DNA from: Sacculina carcini
Taxonomy: Eukaryota > Arthropoda > Thecostraca > Sacculinidae
Direction of reading: 5' to 3'
Length of the DNA: 64,000 nucleotides
Assembly (NCBI GenBank): GCA_916048095.2
Contig: OU696572.1
Location: forward strand, 4,239,362-4,303,361
Shown: one piece after another, positions 1 to 10,715 of the stretch
Layout of the letters: the number at the start of each line of letters is the position of its first letter
Position numbering within the stretch: position 1 is the first letter of the stretch
Program-made: the position numbers and the translations under genes
The notes under the pieces: generated by a model
Seen by the model: only the letters and a program-made list of their open reading frames with translations
Told to the model about the DNA's origin: nothing
The model's database searches: none

Positions 1-618
1 TTCTCTATTTCTGATCGGAAATTATATACTTTGTTTCTCTGTTGGTCATACCATGTGAGGAAGTTGGCTTTATCATTGGGCGACATCCTGTTACATTCAA
101 ACATTTCAATATCAGGTATTGCACCACTATACTTTTCGTTGGCTGATGTATTAAACTTGTGTGGAAAATAGCCCTTTCGTACGGGTATTTCAAATGTGGT
201 ACTCAGTCTGGTAAGTGCCATAGGTAGAAAAGAGAATGAGTCTAGTAATCTGATATTAAGTGTTGGGTAATACGCTGATAGAACTTTTGTCCCTTTGACA
301 ATTATTTCTGGGACAAGATATTTTGAGAGACTGTACTTTATCAGAAAGTTTGTGTCGTATCCTTGACCGTAATGGGTAAATACTTTACAATTCTTCTGTT
401 GAAATAACCAATCACCGGTTTCTGTCATTGTGTGTTGACCGTGAAACACATACTCGTACTTTGTGGTTTTACATGCATGACAATTGCCAGGTGTTTCGTA
501 ACATACTGCACAACACATCTGTGCTATACAAAAATTAGGGATATGCGTACCGTCAGATTCATCTAATCTACATTCAAAATCTAGGAATATGTATAATGTT
601 TTATTGATATAACCTTCC
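1..618 (-). CDS. Polinton/Maverick-type protein-primed DNA polymerase B, partial
   Basis: The minus strand is open for about 205 codons from position 618 to the window edge with no stop; no ATG is seen, so both ends are incomplete. An ExoI-like motif YIFLDFE lies at 593-573, a cysteine-rich insert (several CxxC-like pairs) at about 530-470, an ExoII-like HYGQGYDTNFL at 374-342, and further family-like blocks DSFSFLPMA (242-216) and KGYFPHKF (176-153). This order matches the exonuclease half of the viral/organellar-type family B polymerases that Polintons use for protein-primed self-replication. The right end abuts a LINE fragment and is probably truncated there. The polymerase palm motifs would lie left of the window. 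The lack of stops suggests a fairly young insertion. Confidence 0.72.
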
Positions 619-619
619 T

Positions 620-745
620 TTGTTCTGTCCTCGCGCCATAAATGAATCCCCTTGGTCAGCTAAATCTTTCTCGTTCTATGCCCCCTCGACTATACAACTC
701 ACTTCCTGTCTCTATCACTTCCTCTCCTTCCTTCAGTTCAGTTCA
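620..745 (+). mobile_element. LINE fragment, extreme C-terminus of RT ORF
   Basis: The plus-strand frame contains CPRAINESPWSAKSFSFYAP, nearly the same peptide as in the LINE fragment at 52290-52928, where it lies near the ORF2 end. It is a short 5'-truncated piece with no motifs of its own, lying directly against the polymerase fragment on its left. Confidence 0.6.
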
Positions 746-2180
746 GTTCAGTGTATTTGTTATAGCGCCTGTCATACACGGGTGCGCATCAGTTACACAG
801 TACAAACAAGCGGAGCTAAAACAGTTTTTACAGAGACAATAATAATAAGAGTGAATAACACATGAATGAGTAAATATTACACAATTAAGTAAGACAATGA
901 ACAAATATGAACAAAATGGTGAGTGAGTGCAATATACTATAAGTGACACAATACAATAAACATAATTAGACATAATCAAAGATGAACACACACACAAACA
1001 TGCGTTCGCACCCACCCACACACACACACACACATCAGAGAGAGGCAAAACGTTTCAATGAATGAGTCACGGGATCAAAGGAAATTTCAAAAAAAAATAT
1101 TTTCGTAGAGAAGAGGTAAAATATTGATACGTAAGCGAGGATGTGATATGATAATTTTCTACTTCTTTTCTCACATCTTGTAATCGTGTACTGTTGTTTC
1201 TCATTGTTGTCTCTTTCGCGCTTGTTTCTATGTGAGCGCTATACAAATACATTGTTTTTGAGAAAGGAGCGAGTTATATAATCGAGGACCGTAAAACAAG
1301 AACGATTCAGAAGACTAGGCAGATTCATTGAGGGCACGAGGATAGCATAGAGGAGCAGAATGACGGGAAGTGGGTTTAGAAGGGGGAGAAAACAGATCAG
1401 AAAGATATAAAGGTTCATTAGGATCATGCAAGAGTTTGAAGATGATGCAGCGATTTTGTAGTGAATGCGCGATTCAACAGGAAGCCAACGGAAATCAAAC
1501 AGAAAAGGAGAAGTATGGGGGCAGAAGATAGGATGCAAAACAAAACGATAGGACTGATTAATGACGCACTGAAGAATTTTTAATGAATAATTAGGACAGC
1601 TGGAATGGAGTGAGCTGCAGTAATCGAGTCTGGAGAATATAAGATAATGGACAAGTTTGATTGCAGAGGGCTGATCAAGGCAGGGACGGATGGGATAAAG
1701 CGAACGAAGAATCAAGCGACAAGTGCGAGCAGTGGACAGGATATTGGTTGGCAAGGAAAGGAAGGCGTCAAAGATAACACCATGATTTGTAACTGTGACT
1801 GACAGAGACAAGAGGAGGAAAGGGGAGCAATACGAGGAGGATGAAGAGCGACCAATCCAGATTTATAAGTGTTCAAGAGGAGGCGACGAGAGGAGGTCCA
1901 GGTTGAGATAGCAGAAAGTACGTCAGACAAGATATTAGGATGCGAGAAAGGACAAGGAAGATATAATTGGATATCGTCTGCGTAGGATGGGACAAAGAGA
2001 AGACATGTAGACATTGAAAAAGAGAGGGTCGTGTAAACAAATTCTTGTCCGGTTCCAGAATATGTATTCAAAGACAGGCGCGCGTGGGACATCGCTGACC
2101 CAAGCGCGCCTACAAGACCAAACCACTCGTAGACACGCCTCAAGACCGACTCCACATTTTCCCTAGTTACAGTCACCAAC
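736..2180 (-). mobile_element. Mosaic of degenerate L2/CR1-like LINE fragments
   Basis: A (GTTCA)n run at about 736-755 adjoins a 3'-end-like block reading GGCGCTATAACAAATACA on the minus strand. At 1239-1811 the minus frame encodes RT thumb/connection sequence (LDQPSAIKLVHYLIFSRLDY, then a FRWLPVESRIHYK block). At about 2030-1950 another frame gives a VYMSSL...SYADDIQLYL palm block. Frames change several times and stops are present, so it is a pseudogene. About 1150-1252 is a LINE 3' end in the opposite orientation, since GCGCTATACAAATAC matches the tail seen at 52108-52125. This marks at least two joined fragments. Confidence 0.6.
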
Positions 2181-2254
2181 CAAGTTCAGCACACACGCAC
2201 ACCAACACACGCACACATACACAATCACACGCATACACATACACACACGTGCAT

Positions 2255-3137
2255 ACTTTTTCTAATTTTTATAAATGACATAGTCCAATCTAGCAGCATA
2301 GCCAAGTTCACCATATATGCAGATGACACCAGTTTATTGTTCAATGACAGTAATCTTGGAAATCTGCATCTCAATGTCCAGAACGAGCTCCAACGTGTTG
2401 TTAACTGGATTGAGTGTAATCAATTGAAACAGAACTTCAACAAAACGAATTGCATATTTTTCCAAAATAGGTCCAGAAATCTCACTTTTCCTACAATTTC
2501 TACCGATGGTCAACAGATTCGGAGAGTTCAAAATACCAGATTTCTGGGGCTCATTTTAGATGAAAATATATATTGGGGTGAACACATAGATTATGTTTGC
2601 AACAACATTTAAAAATCTTGTGGAATTATGTACAAAATTAGACCTCAATTAACCAATTAAGTCATGCGCAACATTTACTTCACGTTGATTTACCCTCAAT
2701 TGACGTACTGTGTGTCGATCTGGTCATGTACGTGGCCATCATTCTTATTAAAGTTATCGATTGCACAAAATAAAATCATCAGGTGCATAATGAACTTGAG
2801 GAAGTATGACTCAGTTGATCATATTTATTCTTCCATGAAAATAATGAAATTTGAAATAATTTGCAAATTCTTCATTATCATGCTCATGTTCAAACATGTG
2901 AAACTCAACGAGACAAGTCGCATTTTTCTTCATACAAGAAACGAGGATAAGACCATGAGAAGTCAGTATGATGTGCAATGCCCAAAATTCCGAACAACGT
3001 TATTTATGCACTGCATATTATGTAATGGCCCTAGAACATGGAACAGTTTGCCGATGGAAATGAAACACTTGAAAACCGTCCAAAAAACAAAAACTTGTTT
3101 TAAGAGTAAACTCAAAATATATTTCGATGGATTCTGA
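2255..3137 (+). pseudogene. LINE reverse transcriptase, 3' part, degenerate
   Basis: The plus strand encodes the RT palm box in the form IYADDTSLLF (about 2311-2340), followed by the template-grip/thumb block RFLGLILDENIYW and a C-terminal domain ending GPRTWNSLP...FKSKLKIYF. One frame carries it throughout, interrupted by two in-frame TAA codons near 2610 and 2658. The ADDTS form and the C-terminal TWNSLP motif resemble LINE1 of this window more than the L2-like copies. The 5' end is truncated in CA-rich DNA at about 2184-2250. Confidence 0.6.
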
Positions 3138-3659
3138 TTTCACAATTGTAATATTAAATCAACTGCTGTACTGTTTGTGTACTGTTGCTGTGCTGCACTG
3201 TTTGTGCTGTACTGTCGCTGTAGTGTACGTTTTTTTCGAAGATCGTGTCGATGTACTGTAAGTTTTGTCGAATATTTGTTCAATATTGTGATTGTTCTTT
3301 GTGCATATATTATTGCAAATATCACGTGTCGTATAACAATGTGATATTATACATGTTCGTTCAAGAGCCGCGGCTCAACGAACATTGCCACTGTTTATTG
3401 TTTATGTTGTTACTGTGTGTGTGTGTGATTATTCCGTGGCAATACATTATAAATTACAAATTACCATCTGCCTGTACAACCAGTGTTGCGCATACAGACA
3501 CACACGCATTCACAAACAAACATATCTACCGCTCGCGCAAGGACCACAGCCACACAAACACACGCACACTTTCACTCGCACTAACATACACACTTGCATA
3601 CGCATACATCATAGCCCAAACAAACACACACACACACACACACTAATGGCTCAGCAATA
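3138..3659. repeat. Low-complexity and CA/TG-rich stretch
   Basis: No gene is seen. About 3160-3240 is a degenerate GTACTGTTTGTGCT-type repeat, and about 3480-3650 is CA-rich. Open frames here are products of the dinucleotide repeats. Confidence 0.6.
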
Positions 3660-3930
3660 TACCACAGGCCGAGAATAGAACCTTGAGGGACACCAGACTT
3701 AAGAGGACACCAGAACAGAAAAAGTGCGACCATTCAAGTGAGAGCGAAATAGTGAGAGAGCGGAATTCGACACACCGAGATGAAGGAGGTCATGGATAAG
3801 AATAGAGTGATCAACCAAGTCAAAGGCAGAACTCAAATCAAGTAGTACTAGAAGAACAGCATGACAATAAGAGAAGGAGGAAAGACTTTCCTTTCGCCAA
3901 TTTTCTTCTTCCCTCCGCAAATACATATTC
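3660..3930 (-). mobile_element. LINE RT fragment (L2/CR1-like)
   Basis: The minus strand encodes LLVLLDLSSAFDLVDHSIL (RT motif A with its aspartate, about 3850-3790) and, after a frame change, SGVPQGSILG (about 3700-3670). This is the usual order for a LINE palm domain. It is a short remnant, closely related in wording to the fragment at 58074-58340. Confidence 0.6.
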
Positions 3931-4088
3931 TCTATTTATTTTGATACTGTCCCCCACTCTCTCACTCCTATGCATCGGTCTGACTCTACATCTCTGTGGT
4001 GCTATATTGTTTTCTGTAGAAAACAATAAGTTAAAACTGTATTTATAGATAGGCGCGCGTTGGCATCAGTGCCCCACACATCTCTGTC

Positions 4089-4608
4089 GGGATGACAAGA
4101 TGTACAATGCGTGTCAATACAGAGGGAAGTGTGTCCACACACACACACACACACATACATACACACACATACATCCACACATACACACACACACACACAC
4201 AAACACTATGTCAGGATGACCAGGTGTACAATGCGTGTCAATACGGATGGAAGGGTGTCCGCACACATTGTGTCACCCTAGAGTGTTTTATGCGTCTGAA
4301 AAAGAAAAAAACGTATTGAAACGTATTGAAACAGACTAAAAAAACTGACAGAGATGTGTGTGTGTGTGTGTGTATGTGTGTCTGTGTATGTGTGTGTGGG
4401 TGTGTATGTATGTGTGTGTGTATAGGTGTGTGCGGGTGTGTGCAATTAACAAACATCACATGGCAAAATGGGTCAAACTGCTGCAATAGTTCGGTATTTG
4501 GTGGTGTTTGCATGGGACACACACACACATACATTTGTGTGTGTGTGCGTGTGGACACCCTTCCCTCTGTATTGACACGCATTGTACACCTGGTCATCCT
4601 GACATAGC
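4089..4608. repeat. Inverted-repeat unit with TG/CA arms
   Basis: A block containing GTACAATGCGTGTCAATAC followed by a GGAAG(G)TGTCC end occurs at about 4089-4137 and 4207-4261 in one orientation and at about 4551-4606 in the other. The 4207 and 4551 copies form terminal inverted repeats of about 55 bp around about 290 bp of TG-rich DNA. This could be a small non-autonomous DNA transposon with an extra half copy on the left, or a rearranged microsatellite. No clear target duplication is visible. Confidence 0.45.
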
Positions 4609-4972
4609 GTGCGTGTGCGTGCGTGAAAATAAATTGTTTAGAGATGTGTTACGATTCCATTCACTACACGAACGTATTGAAACATCAAATTAGTATTTCA
4701 AACACGCACAGACATACAAAGTTTGACATACGTGCACATATGTGTAGCAGTAGGTGGATGTCGGAAGAGATGAGAAAAAAAGTGTTCGATAAATTGTATC
4801 CGCATCGCTATCGATACACATGTGTATTGTGCAATGAGTGTGGCATTTATTTGATCTTACGGTAGACCGGTTGGCCGTATGCGGTGACTGCCAATAAAAA
4901 TCAGTTTTACTCATTTGGAATTCTTCGTAGCGTTTTGTAGGTACACGAAAATGTTTTCTTTCAGTGTGTTAA

Positions 4973-5308
4973 ATTGTAATTGTAAATACGCAGCCACAAT
5001 GGCAGTCAGGTTTACATTGGGTGGTGTTTGCATGGGACACACACATGTTGAGCTATTTTGACTCGAGCGGTTTCACACCTGACTGGCACCCCTTGTTTCA
5101 ACGATTTATAGATCGTCACGGGGGCGCACGACAATGTGTGGTCAACGTGAAAACCATTCAACACCCAGGCACAGACACATGTGGACATTATTGTGCTCTA
5201 TTTGTTAAACTATTCGATCAAGGTGAAACTTTGGCACAGTTTGTGTCGCGATTTGTCTGGGGCAACACCGAACGTAACGAGCAAATATTACGTGTATTAT
5301 GGTACTGA
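4973..5308 (+). CDS. Adenain-type cysteine protease, Polinton-like, partial
   Basis: Family knowledge: Polintons and adenoviruses encode a maturation cysteine protease with a His-Asp/Glu-Cys triad. The frame shows LHWVVFAWD (candidate His at 5015-5017), then FDSSGF (candidate Asp at 5060-5062), then a Gln-rich loop and DTCGHYCALF (candidate nucleophile Cys at 5180-5182), in the family order and spacing. About 110 codons are open to the TGA at 5306. A TAA lies in frame at 4970-4972, and no ATG precedes the catalytic His, so the N-terminal part is missing or joined by splicing (a TTTTCTTTCAG acceptor-like run ends at about 4964). It overlaps the next ORF by 10 bases. The plus strand is opposite to the polymerase fragment at 1-618, so rearrangement is likely. 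Confidence 0.6.
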   Translation: MVIVNTQPQWQSGLHWVVFAWDTHMLSYFDSSGFTPDWHPLFQRFIDRHGGARQCVVNVKTIQHPGTDTCGHYCALFVKLFDQGETLAQFVSRFVWGNTERNEQILRVLWY

Positions 5309-5832
5309 TTCTACAGTGTGAGTGTTTTCAGTACAAAGAGAGCACTCTGATCGTAAAAGAGTTGTGTGTACATGACACCGTGAGCGGTGTGTTTTGGTGC
5401 ACCGTGTTTCCACCACCCGATGATCTACGCATAGACGAACCACTGCGGAAACATTTCGACTTTCTCAAACGCAACATACACGGACTCGACTATGCTTACA
5501 ACCCCTACAACAATGCATGCTACAGAACAAAATTGAAAAGTGTCGGTGATATGCTGCGGCAACTGTCCGATGGCACGATATACACCGTCGGACAAGATAT
5601 GGCCAAACGCCTATCAAGTATATTGGCGCTGAACATATCGAACATTGAAACTGTCCTGCCGCCACACACCAAGTATATTTACAAGTGTTCAAGTGTTAAA
5701 CATGAATTGTGCAAACATTATCATAGTTATAGAAACGAGCGTAGTTGTGCCGTTGCCAAGTGTCAATTGTGGGCGAAAATATTCAAACTGTACAATTGTG
5801 ACCGGCCATGTAAAATGATGTATTTTTCATAA
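5299..5832 (+). CDS. Unrecognised 177-aa ORF linked to the protease
   Basis: The ORF runs from ATG 5299 to TAA 5830 and overlaps the end of the protease frame. No domain is recognised. Visible traits are an N-terminal block with LCVHD and VFWCTVFPPP, a central NIHGL...YNNACYRTK segment, a GTIYTVG block, and a C-terminal histidine/cysteine-rich end (CKHYHSYRNERSCAVAKC). Codon use is ordinary and there are no repeats, so this looks like a real protein and not a microsatellite shadow. Its position suggests a Polinton accessory or virion gene, but that is inference. A poly(A) signal follows 12 bases after the stop. Confidence 0.45.
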   Translation: MVLILQCECFQYKESTLIVKELCVHDTVSGVFWCTVFPPPDDLRIDEPLRKHFDFLKRNIHGLDYAYNPYNNACYRTKLKSVGDMLRQLSDGTIYTVGQDMAKRLSSILALNISNIETVLPPHTKYIYKCSSVKHELCKHYHSYRNERSCAVAKCQLWAKIFKLYNCDRPCKMMYFS

Positions 5833-6160
5833 ATCTGTATGCAAATAAACTTTTTCAACAATACCGTGATTAATATGTGTGACATACACTAATTGTACCA
5901 CACACGTATTGATCGATAGTCGAGGCCACGTTTCTAATCTGGTAATAGAGGAGTTATCGTATACCTAAATATACCTAAATATTCAAACTGTGCAATTGTG
6001 ACCGACCATGTAAAATGACGTGTTTTTCATAAACCTGTATGCAAATAAACTTTTTCAACAATACCGTGATCAATATGTTTCATAGTCAATTAGGATATTA
6101 ATTGTACCATGCGTGACATACACTAATTGCACCACACACGTATTGATCGGTAGTAAAGGG
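5791..6160 (+). repeat. Tandem duplication of an ORF 3' end
   Basis: The segment from ATTCAAACTGTACAATTGTG (about 5791) to ATTGATCGATAGT (about 5931) recurs at about 5980-6156 with scattered substitutions and an insertion of roughly 30 bases. The copy includes the last codons, stop and poly(A) signal of the preceding ORF. Confidence 0.7.
5844..5849 (+). promoter_or_regulatory. AATAAA poly(A) signal
   Basis: AATAAA lies 11 bases past the stop of the 5299-5832 ORF. The same sequence recurs in the duplicated 3' segment at about 6046-6051. Confidence 0.4.
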
Positions 6161-6301
6161 GGGTGGGGGGGAAATCAATAAACACCTGACCGGTCGCGAG
6201 GGGGGGAAAATCAATACACACCTGACCCGTCGCGAGGGGGAAAAATCAATAGTTCACTTACACACCTGACCGGTAGGTGGCGCTGGGGTAAAAATCAATA
6301 G
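6155..6301. repeat. Minisatellite, AAATCAATA...CACCTGACC unit
   Basis: Three imperfect units of roughly 45-65 bp, each with a G-rich run, AAAATCAATA and CACACCTGACC(G/C)GT, lie just downstream (in gene direction) of the last recognised SLC35B2 exon. Confidence 0.6.
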
Positions 6302-6369
6302 ATTTCTGCCCTATACACTACTATGTGTATGTACGTGTGTGTGTGTGTGTGTATGTCCCGCGCTCTTAC

Positions 6370-6587
6370 TTGCAGCATGAACGAGATACCGCGCGCAAAG
6401 CCGCCCTGCTGACTGAGTGACACGCTGGTCAACAGGCATGAGAACATGTTGACGGCGCACATCATGTGTGCGTTGGACACGGCCGGGTGGCGGCCATATA
6501 GAGCCGCCTGCCAATTGCTCGTGAAAGAGTCGAACATCATATAGCCGAGCAGCAACAAAATGCCACTCAGCGTTGTCACACCGCCGC
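6370..6587 (-). CDS. SLC35B2: SLC35B2 exon, last one found
   Basis: Acceptor CAG precedes 6587 and donor GTAAGA follows 6370; 218 nt, beginning with the two bases that complete the split serine codon and ending in phase 0. Encodes [20 protein letters not shown]. The donor shows that at least one more exon should follow. Confidence 0.85.
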
Positions 6588-9500
6588 CTGACACGTGGCG
6601 CGACATCAATAAAATACACGTGGAAAATCACCAACTATGGTTCATTGACAAACATTGAATCGGGTGAATTACATATGAAAGTTTTATTGTAAACAACAGT
6701 TATAATACGCCCAAGTTGAAATCCAGTGGAAATAGGTAGCATTGCAAATGATAATGCGGTAAATCAAATTCACCGATTTAAATTGAATAGAAATCAATCG
6801 ATTTGCAGTTGGTAAATAGAAACTACGCCACGGCTGATGAATAAATCAAGAACAGGTCAAGTTTAGTCGAGCAAACTGTCAAAATAGCATGTAATTTATT
6901 AGAATTCAGCTACAAATTCAACACGGGAATCATTATGTACTGATAAATTACCGATGAATCAATTTTATATGATCGCTGTATTGTAATTCAACACAAGAAC
7001 AAAGCTAACAAAAACAAGGTAGCGTTATAGCGGAAATATTACGCGGAAAAAAACTAGTCCCTTTTCAGAAAGAATGATATACCGTGATGCGATTGCCTGG
7101 AGTTAAACATCGCTAGAGTGTGATTGGTTGATAGTCTACAGTGCTGATCTGTGATTAGTGGCCTTTGAAACGTACTGCAAAGGGATTGGTTGGAGTCAAA
7201 CATGACTAGCGTGTGATTGGATAACACATTATGCTTTATTTGTAGCTGATATTTGATTTGTGGCCGGCGAAAAGTAATGGAACGTGATTGGCTGATATAG
7301 TAAGGAGCTGATTTGATTGGTTGCTGGTGAAACGTACTTGAATCTGATTTGCTAGAGCCGGCCGCTCCAAACAGAAACAAAGACATGCCGAGCGATATGA
7401 GCACGGCCACCAAGTACTCATAGCACTCATATTTGTTACCACTGACCAGCTTGCCCATCAACATTACGGGGATCACCTTGGACGCTTTGGCCAATACCTA
7501 CACATGCATACACACAGACCCAAAATGTTAGTACATCGCAAACACGAGAAACGAATTACCGATTTCAAGTATCGAAAATAGAACAAAGAAACGATCCTTA
7601 ATATATATTACAACGACTTGCAAAAGTCACACAGAATGGTATTCGATAATCGAAATCACACTTGCAAATTACAATGTGTTAGCACATGAATGGGCTCGAC
7701 AACAAAACGGCGCAAATATTTGCACAAACAATACTCAGACAAAAAATGCATCCTAATTGAGCTTGAAGGATAGGAACTTACTAAACATGTAAAAGAAACA
7801 GGTTATATTTTCATACAATTTCTAAATTCTATTTTAAAGAAGCAAATTAAAATAAAAAATATATTATTCAGTGAATCATATCAAGCCACAACACGCAATC
7901 ACACATTATCTTGAGATGCCACCTTGTTAGGAAACGATATCTTGATATACTTGAAGCACATAAAAAAATCCTCAGTTCGTGCACAGCCAAATTACTGCAT
8001 GCTATCATGTACCCTTTCAAATGACAGATTCAAATATCTCGCCCGCAAACGGCAATTCAATGGCAGATATTGAAATGAGCACTGGCCGGCCGCTGGGCCC
8101 ATTGTGTGTGACCGTCAGCCGATGAGAAGCGCGTGTTTTCACTGCGAAGCTTCACTCACCTGCGTCGGAAAGCTGACAAATTTGAGTGCCTCGTACTGAC
8201 ACCACGACGACATGATGTTCGAGAAGCTGCTGTAGGAGAACTGGTAGAGCGGTGGCGACGCCGACTGATGCGGCCCGTGTGGCGTTGTGGTGCGCGCCGC
8301 GTCGTTTCTGCCGCACACCGCCAAATACAGCGCCGACAGTGTGAAGGCGAACACGCGGTTGATAAACACCAGAAACTGGGAGTCGGTGAAGCGCGCTGTC
8401 GAGCCAGACCTGTCACTGTATTTCTGCATGAGCGGCGATGCACACACACAGACACATGTAAGTGAAACCACACCCATAAAGGGCAGACGCGTGCACACGG
8501 ACACAAATCCACACAGGTACAGACACATACACGTAAGAAAAATATATATATCTCTCATACACATACGTGCAGGCACACACACACACACACACTAACATAC
8601 ATTTACCCGGATCAAAATAAACTTCGCGTTTCTCAATAGATTTCTCACGAGGAAAAAAATACCCAATAAGAACCAATCCGGCACACACCGAAGAAAAACG
8701 GCGCGCCAATAAATCGCTATATAGGAAACAGCTGAGACGGCAGGTGCGAACGAAGACAGTTGGATAGCGAGCAAAAAGAGCGCCGGTCAGTGTGAGAATG
8801 GCTCACTGTGGTCATCACTTTCTCCTGCACCACGCCCCACAGCAGATAGGACACCATCAGTCCCAGCACGCACAGGCACAGCCGCACGGCCGTCGACAAC
8901 GACGAAGCGGCGCGACTCGGCGTCGGCACCGGCGCGTCGCTGCCGTCACTCGGCAGTGCCGTGTAAGCGGCGGCCGTGGCATTGTGATGGGGCGTGTCGC
9001 GACCACCCAACACGCACCGGTACAACAATAAGTCGGCAAGCCCACATCCAACTAAACACACACACACACACACACACACACATATGCACACCAAGCTAGT
9101 ACCGGTACTACGTACGCTTCCCTATGAGAAGAGGTTGGATGCGATTAAATATATATAAGATTAGATACAAGAAAAGAATACTAAATAACGGGAAAATTGA
9201 ATTAGTTTAACAGAAATAAGCAAGAGGAGGCCACTAAAAATGAATAAGAGAGATGTAGAAATGATAATCAGAAAAATAGTTAATAGAAAATAGAAAAATC
9301 CGTTCCGGTGAGAGGGTACATGGAATAATCTACACCATACGATAACAGAAGCCAATAGCTTACCGCTGTTCAGAAATAAATTAGACAAAGTTTGGAAGAA
9401 GCAGGCCAGTTGGAGCTTAGCTCGCATTCTATACTCCGAATATACGACAATATTAACGCATATTAAAAGGTTGACAAAGCCGCACGACATCATGTCCAGT

Positions 9501-9902
9501 ATGCACACACGCGCGCACATACACACATACGCATCTGGTATAAATAAATGAATGCAAAGACAGAAGCTGTGCGTTATAGCACCCTGCTAAAAAATCACCG
9601 CACACAACGAGAAACGAACACTGGAACGAAGGCTGCGAGTCCGACGCGCTCATCATTAGAATACCATACCGAGTAATGCACCGGTCTATTCAAGCGATTA
9701 GTATCACCACAACACCGCGCCAACGCTTACCACGCGACAGCGCCGAGCTGATGGTGTGTTGGTAGCGCAAGTACACGCGACCGACCACAACACACGGCAA
9801 CGCAATGCTGGCGTAGCCGGTCAGATTCAACAACAGTCGCAGAAGCCAGCCATCGTCGTCGGATAGCGCGCCAGTCATAGATTGCATGTCGGACGGTCGC
9901 AC
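6370..9902 (-). CDS. SLC35B2: Adenosine 3'-phospho 5'-phosphosulfate transporter 1 (five exons, C-terminus missing)
   Basis: SLC35B2 carries the sulfate donor PAPS into the Golgi lumen in exchange for nucleotide. Five exons with GT-AG borders and matching phases can be placed: 9902-9731, 9051-8807, 8423-8160, 7497-7338 and 6587-6370. Diagnostic peptides in order are [76 protein letters not shown] and TTLSG...[16 protein letters not shown]...NMFSCLLTS, all as in animal PAPST1. ATG at 9887 (MQSMTG) could be the start, but an upstream exon is possible because an AG acceptor precedes 9902. The final exon (GQLFIFYT/FTIIMT region) was not found at 1-6369, where Polinton and repeat debris lies. It is either left of the window or lost. 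Confidence 0.87.
7054..7337. repeat. Imperfect intronic tandem repeat
   Basis: Degenerate units containing GTGATTGGTTG(A/G), TGATTTG and GAAACGTACT recur four or five times. The last unit overlaps the splice donor of the neighbouring SLC35B2 exon. The minus frame is open through the array for about 95 codons. Confidence 0.5.
7338..7497 (-). CDS. SLC35B2: SLC35B2 exon
   Basis: Acceptor TAG precedes 7497 and donor GTACGT follows 7338; 160 nt, ending in phase 1. Encodes [19 protein letters not shown] and the following membrane helix. The frame stays open into the intron as far as 7054 only because a tandem repeat there lacks stops. Confidence 0.85.
8160..8423 (-). CDS. SLC35B2: SLC35B2 exon
   Basis: Acceptor CAG precedes 8423 and donor GTGAGTG follows 8160; 264 nt, phase 0 at both ends. 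Contains [16 protein letters not shown] and [17 protein letters not shown], the most conserved PAPST1 block. Confidence 0.88.
8807..9051 (-). CDS. SLC35B2: SLC35B2 exon
   Basis: Acceptor TTTAG precedes 9051 and donor GTGAGC follows 8807; 245 nt, phase 1 to 0. Carries [16 protein letters not shown] and the [15 protein letters not shown] segment. The Ala/Pro/Ser-rich stretch between them is a variable loop. Confidence 0.82.
9731..9902 (-). CDS. SLC35B2: SLC35B2 exon, N-terminal
   Basis: Encodes the first membrane segment ([20 protein letters not shown]). Donor GTAAGC follows 9731, and the exon ends in phase 1. The 5' border is either an acceptor ending at 9903 or an initiator ATG at 9887. Confidence 0.75.
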
Positions 9903-10715
9903 CTACCCTCGCCAACGACGGCAACGACATACAAGCATACACACACATGCAAATACACAGACACACCTATATGCACACATTATACGCATATTCCGATAAT
10001 TATGACAGCTGGAAGACGGAACACATGAGCCCTCAACATTAAGCCCTGCAAAGTAAAATTCTTTTTTTCATCAACATTTATTATCACATATAAACATAGA
10101 CATGGACACTATCATACTTGGATATCGAGATACTGTGTGGGACCCGGAAGACGTAAGGACAAAGCGTCCTGTCTCAATCTCCCGAGTTCCCGCGCAGCAC
10201 AAAAACATAGGACATAATCAATTAACAGTTTAATCACACAAGCATTCGATCAAATAACTAACAATGGTACACCGCATTATTTAGTAATGTGCTTCCTCAA
10301 CATATGATTCGCAATTTAATGAAAATAAGACTGTTTTGCATTCCCATTCTATCACATGTGCGCTATTGTGTAGCTGCTCCGCGCCCATGTATAACAGGCG
10401 TTATAACAATTACCAGCACGAAATTAAACAACAGAGCAGAAAAATGAAACAGCAAGCAACAACAGCTGACGATACAAAATAACGCGTAAACGTGCGTTTG
10501 ACGCGTTAGCGCAATAATTGATTATGGTTTTGACAATCAATATGAATTATAAACATCAGAATCTGAGCAAATAGCGATGACAAATTTAATTTTCCATTAT
10601 TGAAATGCATTTTGCATGCCATGGATACTCATGCATATGCTTCTGTTGACTATTGATAGAGCAGAGTGCCGCCTGGCGGTACCTGTCAGAAGCGCAGTGT
10701 CCTGTGCAGGTATGT
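9903..10715. other. Unassigned region upstream of SLC35B2
   Basis: No gene is recognised. There is CA-rich sequence at about 9930-9980, a run of seven T followed by TCATCAACATTTATTATCAC at about 10060-10088 that could be the 3' end of a minus-strand retroelement, and otherwise unique-looking AT-rich DNA. A first, non-coding SLC35B2 exon could lie here. Confidence 0.35.

Noticed and set aside
8133..8595. Plus-strand ORFs over the SLC35B2 exons
   Set aside because: They are antisense shadows; the minus-strand frame has conserved PAPST1 motifs and correct splice borders.
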